NCBI GenBank assembly: GCA_003456855.1
Contig: DMOO01000221.1
Coordinates: 1-19,763 of the forward strand
Direction of reading: 5' to 3'
DNA: 19,763 nucleotides
Source: Sphaerochaeta sp.
GTDB lineage: Bacteria; Spirochaetota; Spirochaetia; Sphaerochaetales; Sphaerochaetaceae
Shown here: positions 13,906 through 19,763 of the stretch, piece by piece
Position numbering within the stretch: the stretch's first letter is position 1
How the letters are laid out: every line of letters begins with the position of its first letter
The notes under the pieces: model-generated
Told to the model about the DNA's origin: nothing
The model's database searches: none
The model's input: only the letters and a program-made list of their open reading frames with translations
Program-made: the position numbers and the translations under genes

Positions 13906-14780
13906 TTACCTGCCTCTTTTGACATCTGCTCCTTGACCTTCAGGTGGACCTGGCTTGCCCAGTCATCACCGGAGGAGACGGGGATGTCCTCGAAGTCCTT
14001 TGTTGCCGTGTTGACCCATATCAGGCTCTCGTTGTCGACATGGACCAGGACCTTGTACTTGTCCTTGAAGGCCTGGGTTATCCCGCTGTTAGGCTTCTTG
14101 GTCTTCAGTCCGTTCATGATACCGGTGACCTTGGCCTTGTGGTGCTTCAGAAGACCCTCGATCTGACCCTTTGACTTGTAGCTGCCTGTATATACCCAGA
14201 TGTCGAAGCCCAGCTTGCTGAGCTCCTGGAAACAGGCGCCTATGTTCTGCCTCACCCTGTCCTTGTAGATGAGATTGAACGGGAAGCCCGGGGCCTTGTC
14301 GGCGGCAACGCTCTTGCCGTCGCAGACCAGGACCTCATCGAGGTCGAAGGAGATGCACATGTCCTTGTTGGACTTCTCGATTGCTGCGATGATCTTGGTT
14401 GCCGGAATGGTGTTGACGATGGAGATCTTGGATCTCTTCATGTTGATCATCTTCATCGCCATCCATCTGTGATGGCCGTTCAGCAGCCTGTAGCCTCCCG
14501 TGGAGAGCTTCTCAACTGTAAGGGGGTCAGTATCAGGCTTTATGTGATACATTCTGCATTTGACGAATTTCTGTCTGTAATTTCCGACAATCTCATAGTT
14601 GGGGCCGATCTCCGGATTTGAGAACTCATCGTCTGGATTCGCATGAAGACGCTTGAGAGAGGCCTTACGGACAACAAACCTCTCGATGAACCCGGCTCTC
14701 ACGGGATGCGAAAGCTCTCCAAGGTTCTTGAGATCCTCCAGAACATAGACTTGGTAGATGTCTTGAGACTCTTTATCCAT
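13902..14780 (-). CDS. ParB/sulfiredoxin-like domain fused to HAD-like domain
   Basis: 292 residues. Residues about 60-125 look like the ParB/sulfiredoxin nucleotide-binding fold: a strand block KCRMYHIKPDTDPLTVEKL, then GYRLLNGHHRWMAMKMINM with the GHHR signature at 102-105. Residues 141-290 are a HAD-like domain: FDLDEV (Asp146, Asp148), IWVYTGSYKS near 194-203, and VHVDNE near 246-251. The GHHR version resembles stand-alone ParB-like nucleases and sulfiredoxin more than chromosome-partition ParB, and no helix-turn-helix follows. It has its own promoter at 14801-14829 and a strong GGGGGA site, and it overlaps the second HAD gene by 4 nt. Function unknown; ATP or CTP use in the first domain and phosphoryl chemistry in the second are inferences. 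Confidence 0.65.
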   Translation of the reverse strand: MDKESQDIYQVYVLEDLKNLGELSHPVRAGFIERFVVRKASLKRLHANPDDEFSNPEIGPNYEIVGNYRQKFVKCRMYHIKPDTDPLTVEKLSTGGYRLLNGHHRWMAMKMINMKRSKISIVNTIPATKIIAAIEKSNKDMCISFDLDEVLVCDGKSVAADKAPGFPFNLIYKDRVRQNIGACFQELSKLGFDIWVYTGSYKSKGQIEGLLKHHKAKVTGIMNGLKTKKPNSGITQAFKDKYKVLVHVDNESLIWVNTATKDFEDIPVSSGDDWASQVHLKVKEQMSKEAGK

Positions 14781-14800
14781 AAAAATCCCCCAATGGTGTA

Positions 14801-14829
14801 ATTATAGATGCACTATTGGAAAATGTCAT
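14801..14829 (-). promoter_or_regulatory. Promoter of the ParB-HAD / HAD gene pair
   Basis: On the minus strand ATGACA (14824-14829) and a perfect TATAAT (14801-14806) are separated by 17 bp. The -35 box overlaps the end of the ATC-hydrolase-like gene. The predicted start is near 14794, 14 nt before the start codon, with GGGGGA between. The HAD pair can therefore be expressed independently of the rhamnose operon. Confidence 0.7.
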
Positions 14830-15269
14830 CCTTTCTTGACCACGTGGAAATCACAGCAGTCATCACCGTTTCCAAGGGTCTTTGTCCTGATGAGCTTTCC
14901 GCCCTTGTACTCTATTGTCGGGTAGTCCATCAAGCACATGTGAGGCATGAGGAACATCATGTTCTCCTGTCTTGCGATCTTGCACACACCGCATTCATGG
15001 TATGTCACGAAGTACTCAGGAACAGACAGGTCATAGGAGAAGTCGAAAAGCCAGTCCATCGGATACTCGCGCTTCTTGGATCGCTCGGAGCCACGCACGT
15101 ACTTGTCGATCTCCTTCTGGTCAAAGCAGTTCTTGTTCTTGTACATGCTCTTCATGATGTCGCTGGTGCAGATGGCGTTGATCATGCCGTCGAAGACATC
15201 AAGGTCTATCTTGCCCTCCCCGGCCTTGTAGTAGCTGGGAATAAGGGAACCAATCGAACCGTACTTCAT
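14826..15269 (-). CDS. ATC hydrolase-like protein (L-2-amino-thiazoline-4-carboxylic acid hydrolase family), short form
   Basis: 147 residues. The C-terminal two thirds carry the marks of this family: YHECGVCKIARQEN (Cys93, Cys96), MPHMCLMDYPTIEYKGGKLIRTKTL in two adjoining blocks (109-132), and GNGDDCCDFHV (134-143). The named enzyme hydrolyses an amino-thiazoline carboxylate to a cysteine derivative, but most relatives are untested, so the activity here is not assured. It is shorter than the 200 or more residues I would expect; an in-frame TAA lies 21 nt upstream of the ATG, so no longer start is available. The ribosome site is poor (GGAG only 2 nt away). It lies 18 nt after rhaB and probably shares the rhamnose transcript. 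Confidence 0.62.
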   Translation of the reverse strand: MKYGSIGSLIPSYYKAGEGKIDLDVFDGMINAICTSDIMKSMYKNKNCFDQKEIDKYVRGSERSKKREYPMDWLFDFSYDLSVPEYFVTYHECGVCKIARQENMMFLMPHMCLMDYPTIEYKGGKLIRTKTLGNGDDCCDFHVVKKG

Positions 15270-15287
15270 GGCTCCATGATAATAGTT

Positions 15288-16556
15288 TTAGTAAAACAAG
15301 TCTAACTGAATTTTCAGATTGCCCAGAGCAGTCGCCTCGATCGGCAAGGCAATGACCTTCTTTCCGGTGGCCTTCTCCGTCAGGTCGTTCAAGAAGGCAT
15401 TCTTTGCGCCACCACCGACAATGTACAGCTTTGAATACTCATTGCCTGTGTTCTCCTCCAGCTCCCTGATGGCCTTTGCATAGGACCGGGCCAGAGATCT
15501 GTAGGCACAGCGGAAATAGCCGTAGATTGATGAAGGAGGAGTTGAAAGAAGACAGTCAAAGGCGGCCTTCATGCTATTTGGAGACAGTAACGACGGGTCA
15601 TCGGCATCCAGGACCAGGTCAAAGTCATTTTCCATAGATTTGGCAACAACGTCTCTGATGTCCTCTTCAGGGCAGAGCTCACGCTGAAGCTCGTTCACAA
15701 GCCACATACCCATGATGTTCTTCTGATAGCGGTTGTAGCCCACACCACCCTCGTTGGAGTAGTTGGCCTCCATGCTCTTTGAATCAGTCATCGGCGAAGG
15801 GGTCTTCACGCCAAGCAGACTCCAGGTTCCGCTGGAGATGTAGGGCTCGTTGCCCTCCATTGTGATGCCCTCCACTGCGCTGCCCGTGTCATGGGTCGCG
15901 CAGAGCACCACCTTTATGCCCTTGTACTCACCCACAACCTCACCTGGCTGATGGAGTTTTGGAAACAGACAGGATGGAAGACCAAGCCTTTCAATGATAT
16001 CTGAATCGAACCCCAGGCTGCTGTGGTTTATAAGCCCTGTGGTTGTTGCATTGGTGAACTCCTTCACCTTATTGCCGGTGAGCCTGTACATCAGGTACTC
16101 GGGGATCATCAGAAAGTCCGTCACCCCGTCAAGGCGTCCACATTCCATGTCATCATAGAGCTGGTATATTGTGTTGAAGCTCTGGAACTGGCAACCGGTA
16201 TGGCTGTAAAGCTCGCTGAAAGGCACAATCGAATGGACCTTCTCAATGACATTCTGGGTCCTTGAATCCCTGTAGGCGAAGACAGGCCTGCATTCCTCGG
16301 GACCTTTCAGAAGGACATAGTCCACACCCCAGGTGTCGATTGACAGAGACTGTATCTCCGCCTCATCAAGAGCCTTGTCAATGCCCTTCTTGACTTCTTC
16401 GAGAAGATCATCGATGTCCCATACAAGATGTCCATCCTGTTCTTTTACACCGTTCTTGAACCTATAGACCTCTTTTGTGCAGAGACTTCCATTCTCTGTC
16501 CATCCAAGGATATGCCGTCCGGAGGAGGCTCCGATGTCAATTGCCAGACTTTTCAT
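15288..16556 (-). CDS. rhaB: L-rhamnulokinase
   Basis: 422 residues from MKSLAIDIGASSGRH. The frame is open ten codons further, but the chosen ATG matches the start of the FGGY kinase fold. It phosphorylates L-rhamnulose at O-1 with ATP. The N-terminal DIGASSGRH phosphate loop, SIDTWGVDYVLL (residues about 72-83), AYRDSRTQ, CATHDTGSAVEG and GGGAKNAFLNDLT (adenosine region) follow the RhaB order. It is somewhat shorter than the E. coli enzyme (489). The 5' end overlaps rhaD by 20 nt, so translation is coupled. Its rhaA and rhaD neighbours fix the identity over other sugar kinases. Confidence 0.93.
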   Translation of the reverse strand: MKSLAIDIGASSGRHILGWTENGSLCTKEVYRFKNGVKEQDGHLVWDIDDLLEEVKKGIDKALDEAEIQSLSIDTWGVDYVLLKGPEECRPVFAYRDSRTQNVIEKVHSIVPFSELYSHTGCQFQSFNTIYQLYDDMECGRLDGVTDFLMIPEYLMYRLTGNKVKEFTNATTTGLINHSSLGFDSDIIERLGLPSCLFPKLHQPGEVVGEYKGIKVVLCATHDTGSAVEGITMEGNEPYISSGTWSLLGVKTPSPMTDSKSMEANYSNEGGVGYNRYQKNIMGMWLVNELQRELCPEEDIRDVVAKSMENDFDLVLDADDPSLLSPNSMKAAFDCLLSTPPSSIYGYFRCAYRSLARSYAKAIRELEENTGNEYSKLYIVGGGAKNAFLNDLTEKATGKKVIALPIEATALGNLKIQLDLFY

Positions 16557-17361
16557 AGAGGTACTTCTCATCAAGTTCAATCCCAAACGGCTTCTGGAGG
16601 TCCCTGAAGTTCTGCGGAGTGATTGTATTGAGCTTCCTGTCAGACATGCTCATGACCTTGACCAGGATCTCTGCGCTCTTCTCTACGGTATGCATCAGGC
16701 CAAAGGCCTCGTCGAATTCCTTGCCGCAGACGAACATCCCATGGTGTGCCCAGATGGCCACGTTGCGGGTCTTCATGATCTCCGAGGTCTTCTCGCCTAT
16801 CTCCATTCCACCTGGGACCATCCAAGGGACAACCCCAATCCCCTGAGGGAAGACCACAGGACACTCCGTCTCCATCTCCCAGATCTCACGGGTGAAGACC
16901 ATGTCATCCAGAGGCAGGACGAAGGTAAGAGCCACTATGTTTGCAGGATGGGCATGGTAGACCACCCGGATGTCAGCATCCCTCCTCTTCAGGACCTCAA
17001 GGTTCATAAGATGTGATGGGAGCTCGCTTGTCGGTCTTCCACCGTTGACAAGGCCGTAGACTATCTGGTACCTGCAGCCTGTCCCGTCCAGGCGGATGAT
17101 GCAGACGCAGTCCTCGAAGTCCAGCTCGACGTTTCGGAAGTACTTCCCCGAACCGGTCACCATGAAATACTCTCCGGCAAGGCCCGGAACCTTGGCTCCG
17201 ATGTCCTTCCATTCACCGTCAAAGTGAAGCAGGCTTCTGACCTCCTCCACCTCCGAATCCTTCATGCGGTAGGAGAGGTTCCCTCCGTTTCTCTCGTGCC
17301 AGCCCTGAAGCCAGCCGTCGTTGCAGGTCTTTGTGAAATCCCTCTTGAGCTTTGTGTCCAT
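16537..17361 (-). CDS. rhaD: L-rhamnulose-1-phosphate aldolase
   Basis: 274 residues from the ATG at 17361, exactly the length of E. coli RhaD. A TTG two codons upstream is open but overlaps rhaA. This class II aldolase splits rhamnulose-1-phosphate into dihydroxyacetone phosphate and L-lactaldehyde. The zinc site is visible as His136 and His138 in VYHAHPAN and the HH pair in IWAHHGMF near 206-207, with a conserved Glu in RPTSELPSHL. GNLSYRM near residue 27 and TGSGKYF near 69 bind phosphate in the family. The GAGAGG site is 6 nt upstream, within the end of rhaA; the two genes are separated by only 2 nt. Confidence 0.95.
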   Translation of the reverse strand: MDTKLKRDFTKTCNDGWLQGWHERNGGNLSYRMKDSEVEEVRSLLHFDGEWKDIGAKVPGLAGEYFMVTGSGKYFRNVELDFEDCVCIIRLDGTGCRYQIVYGLVNGGRPTSELPSHLMNLEVLKRRDADIRVVYHAHPANIVALTFVLPLDDMVFTREIWEMETECPVVFPQGIGVVPWMVPGGMEIGEKTSEIMKTRNVAIWAHHGMFVCGKEFDEAFGLMHTVEKSAEILVKVMSMSDRKLNTITPQNFRDLQKPFGIELDEKYLYEKSGN

Positions 17362-17363
17362 GG

Positions 17364-18626
17364 TCAACCTCTCTTTGAGAGGACTTCCCTCTCGTAGCGC
17401 TCCACCTCAGGCAGCCACTCTCCATCGGCAGGCTTGCCGCACAGTCTGAGATACTCGTCCCAGATTTCTCCGAAAGGCAGGACCTTCAGCTCCTCCTGGA
17501 CAGCCATGAGCTTTGTGAAGTTCTGCTCATCCTGAAGCTTTCTAAGCTCATCCTCCGGCTGCAAGAGTGCAAACAGCAGGGCTTTCTGGACATTCCTGTA
17601 GCCTGTGACCCATGCGGAGATCCTGTTGATCGAGGCATCGAAGTAATCAAGTGCGATGTCTACCTTCTGGACTCCGCATCTGACGATCTCGCGTGCGATC
17701 TCCCTGGTCTCGTCATCGAAAAGGACCACATGGTCGCTGTCCCAGCGGATCGGCCTTGTGACATGGAGCGCGATCTCATCGAAGAATGCAAGCAGTGCAG
17801 GGATCTTGTCGGATACCACCTCTGTAGGATGGTAATGGCCGTTGTCCATCAGAGGGATGCATTTGTCCCTGTTGAAGGCTGCATAGCTCAGAGCGAACTC
17901 TGCGCTTCCAACTGTGTAGGCCTCAACACCGATTCCGAAGACCTTGGACTCGATGCATGGCTTTACCTTGTTGAAGTCGTACTTCTCTGAAAGGATCTCG
18001 TCGATGCTCTCCTTGTAGCGCACCCTTGGTCCGATCCTGTCGCCCGGGACGTCCTTCAGGCCATCGCCTGTCCAGATGTTCATGACGCACTTCTCGCCAA
18101 GCTCCTCGGCAAGGTAGTTGGATATTCTGATGCATGCCTTTCCGTGGTCGATCCAGAACCTTCTGGTATCCTCGTTCGGTGATGACAATGTAAGAGGGTC
18201 ACACTTCTCATGGGAGAAGAATGTGGGGTTGAAGTCACAGCCAAGCTTGCGCTCCTTGCAGAAGTCCACCCATCTCTTGAAGTGCTTGGGCTCGAGCCTG
18301 TCACGGTCTGCCCAGTCACCGTCATCGAAGATTGCATAGGATGCGTGGAGATTCATCTTTGGCTTTCCCGGAATCAACTTCAGGACCTCATCGATGTCCT
18401 GCATCAGCTCCTGTGGATTCGATGCCCTTCCAGGATAGTTGCCGGTTGTCTGGATTCCACCTGTAAGTGGCTTGCCTGGATCTGTGTCAAAGCCACGCAC
18501 GTCATCACCCTGCCAGCAGTGCAGACTGACCGATATGTTCTTCAGAGTCCCAATGGCCTTGTCGGCATCGACTCCAAAACGTGAATACTGCTCTTTTGCA
18601 TATGAATATCTTTCGCTGTTCTTCAT
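17364..18626 (-). CDS. rhaA: L-rhamnose isomerase
   Basis: 420 residues from MKNSERYSYAKEQYSRFGVD, close to the 419 of E. coli. The frame is open 29 codons upstream into the regulator region, but that stretch is not conserved. It converts L-rhamnose to L-rhamnulose in the cytoplasm with divalent metals. Conserved blocks: SLHCWQGDDVRGFD, QTTGNYPGRA, NLHASYAIFDDGDWADRD, FNPTFFSHEK, WTGDGLKDVPGDRIGPRVRY, LMDNGHYHPTE and RWDSDHVVLFDDE, which include the metal and substrate residues. First gene of the operon rhaA-rhaD-rhaB. The ribosome site is weak (GAAG close to the ATG). It diverges from an AraC-type gene likely to activate it in the presence of rhamnose. Confidence 0.96.
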   Translation of the reverse strand: MKNSERYSYAKEQYSRFGVDADKAIGTLKNISVSLHCWQGDDVRGFDTDPGKPLTGGIQTTGNYPGRASNPQELMQDIDEVLKLIPGKPKMNLHASYAIFDDGDWADRDRLEPKHFKRWVDFCKERKLGCDFNPTFFSHEKCDPLTLSSPNEDTRRFWIDHGKACIRISNYLAEELGEKCVMNIWTGDGLKDVPGDRIGPRVRYKESIDEILSEKYDFNKVKPCIESKVFGIGVEAYTVGSAEFALSYAAFNRDKCIPLMDNGHYHPTEVVSDKIPALLAFFDEIALHVTRPIRWDSDHVVLFDDETREIAREIVRCGVQKVDIALDYFDASINRISAWVTGYRNVQKALLFALLQPEDELRKLQDEQNFTKLMAVQEELKVLPFGEIWDEYLRLCGKPADGEWLPEVERYEREVLSKRG

Positions 18627-18719
18627 ATCTTCAATGCTAATATGTCGAAACCCATTTTTTAATGACCTTTTAAAAACAAAAAACTGTCCTTTCTTGCGCT
18701 TTTGCCCTATCATTTATCC
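18627..18719. promoter_or_regulatory. Divergent rhaA / AraC-type regulator control region
   Basis: A 93-bp AT-rich gap between the two divergent start codons. It must hold both promoters and probably the regulator's binding sites. A possible -10 box TATCAT (18708-18713) lies on the plus strand, too near the regulator ATG for a normal leader. A CATATT box near 18640 on the minus strand could serve rhaA, without a good -35 box, as expected for an activator-dependent promoter. No clear repeat was found. Confidence 0.4.
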
Positions 18720-19685
18720 ATGAATGAAGAACTACTCAGAAAGCTTGGCGAGATAACACCGGAGGAGAAGGACATCCTCCAGGGACAGCAGGGCATAAAC
18801 CGTGAGCTCTACTACTCCAAGGAAGGCAGCACGGAGATAGACTCATCAAAGGTCCTTGAGAACGGAAAGCAGATAGACATACGTCCCCACACCCGCTTTG
18901 TCCACTTCCCGAAGCACACCCACAACTACATAGAGATGATCTACATGGTCCATGGAAGCACCACCCATTTCATCGATGACGAGAAGATCACTCTCAACGA
19001 AGGCGATCTGCTGTTCCTGAACCAGAACGCCACCCAGGAGATCATGCCGGCGGGAGAGGATGACATTGCCGTGAACTTCATGATCCTTCCATCCTTCTTC
19101 GATGACACATTCAAAGTCATCTATGCGGAGGAGAACCCGCTGAAGGACTTCATTGTAGGCTGCCTGACCAGAAAGGGCTCAAAATCTAATTACCTCTACT
19201 TCAACGCAGGAGGAATCGTCCCAGTGCAGAACCTGATGGAGAACCTCATCTGGAACCTTCTGACCGACGAGCCCAACAAGCGCAGCGTGGACCAGCTGAC
19301 CATGAGCCTTCTGTTCCTGTCCCTGGTCAACCACTCCGACAGGATAAAGGTGTCACAGGGATCCTTCGAGCAGAGAATGACCCTTGAGGTTCTCAGGTAC
19401 ATTGACCAGTTCTACCCCCATGCCACCTTGCAGGAGATGGCGGACCGGGCAAGGCTCGACGTGTACACCCTGTCCAGGATAATCAAGCGCCAGACGGGAG
19501 AGACCTTCAAGACACTCCTGGAGAGAAAGCGCCTCAGCCAGGCCTGCTTCCTGCTGTCAAACACAAGGCTGACCATAGAGGACATTGCCCTTGATGTGGG
19601 CTACGAGAACCTCAGCTTCTTCTACCGCCTTTTCCAGAGGATTTATGGAAAGACGCCGAGAGAGTACCGAATGAACCAGAATTGA
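18720..19685 (+). CDS. AraC-family transcriptional regulator, probable rhamnose-operon activator
   Basis: 321 residues from ATG at 18720; a TTG at 18702 is also open. The N-terminal half has a cupin sugar-binding domain (HTRFVHFPKHTHNYIEMIYMVHGS, split around residues 56-79; ITLNEGDLLFLNQ near 90). The C-terminal 100 residues hold two helix-turn-helix units: ATLQEMADRARLDVYTLSRII and LTIEDIALDVGYENLSFFYR, ending in the family signature FQRIYGKTPREYR. Divergent from rhaA, so it is most likely the rhamnose-responsive activator, similar in role to RhaS/RhaR, though not clearly either one. No Shine-Dalgarno sequence precedes the start, so it may be poorly translated or leaderless. The 78 bases after its stop hold nothing recognisable apart from a short TCGC/GCGA hairpin near the window end. 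Confidence 0.88.
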   Translation: MNEELLRKLGEITPEEKDILQGQQGINRELYYSKEGSTEIDSSKVLENGKQIDIRPHTRFVHFPKHTHNYIEMIYMVHGSTTHFIDDEKITLNEGDLLFLNQNATQEIMPAGEDDIAVNFMILPSFFDDTFKVIYAEENPLKDFIVGCLTRKGSKSNYLYFNAGGIVPVQNLMENLIWNLLTDEPNKRSVDQLTMSLLFLSLVNHSDRIKVSQGSFEQRMTLEVLRYIDQFYPHATLQEMADRARLDVYTLSRIIKRQTGETFKTLLERKRLSQACFLLSNTRLTIEDIALDVGYENLSFFYRLFQRIYGKTPREYRMNQN

Positions 19686-19763
19686 GCTTCAAAATGCAGG
19701 CAAACAGGCTTACAATCAAAAAAGTTGAAATACTTCTTGGGACTGTCGCATAATAGCGATGGT

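Noticed and set aside
18627..18713. 29-residue N-terminal extension of rhaA
   Set aside because: It would fill nearly the whole divergent control region and is absent from the family; length and sequence of RhaA fit the start at 18626.
1..19763. Mobile elements, CRISPR arrays, prophage genes, rRNA
   Set aside because: No transposase or integrase, no regularly spaced direct repeats and no rRNA-like sequence were seen on either strand.

Overview
The window reads as a piece of an anaerobic bacterial chromosome with about 50% GC. It is most likely a spirochaete of the Sphaerochaeta/Treponema type, but this is an inference from gene style, not proof. The best hint is the solute-binding-protein leader ending in FAAGASEG with no lipobox cysteine, a pattern common in that group. 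Oxygen-defence and flavin genes without respiratory genes also fit an anaerobe. All genes lie on the minus strand except a PAP2-family gene and the AraC-family regulator at the right end. No mobile element, CRISPR array, tRNA or rRNA was seen.

Layout from left to right. (1) Positions 1-2224 hold a TetR-type regulator, a flavin-reductase-like protein with an unusual C-terminal tail, and an NAD(P)-binding SDR protein cut by the window edge. They read leftwards from a good promoter that carries a perfect 20-bp palindrome at the expected start site. (2) Positions 2272-7539 form one leftward gene string: a two-domain flavodoxin/iron-sulfur flavoprotein, an EamA exporter, an extended SDR, pyroglutamyl peptidase, an S66 LD-carboxypeptidase/MccF-like peptidase and a Bcp-type peroxiredoxin. 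A strong hairpin plus T-run lies upstream. (3) Positions 7819-9212 hold a second TetR-type regulator diverging from a PAP2-family membrane protein. (4) Positions 9204-13367 hold a methionine-type ABC transporter operon, metQ - M20 amidohydrolase - metN - metI, closed by a clear intrinsic terminator. (5) Positions 13393-14829 hold two paralogous HAD-like genes, one fused to a ParB/sulfiredoxin-like domain, with their own promoter. (6) Positions 14826-19685 hold an L-rhamnose operon, rhaA-rhaD-rhaB plus a small ATC-hydrolase-like gene, diverging from an AraC-family regulator.

Two observations in the methionine operon stand out. First, the binding protein MetQ looks circularly permuted: the half that is normally C-terminal comes directly after the signal peptide, and the normally N-terminal half follows. 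Second, the mRNA leader encodes a 20-residue peptide with a perfect Shine-Dalgarno sequence and six methionines, including MM and MMM runs. It lies just downstream of a good promoter and is followed by a terminator-like hairpin, as expected for methionine-responsive ribosome-mediated attenuation. No T-box or SAM riboswitch was recognised there.

Start codons were moved inwards for several genes where the longest open frame overlaps a neighbour and a better start exists: the flavodoxin, PAP2, M20, rhaB, rhaD, rhaA and AraC genes.
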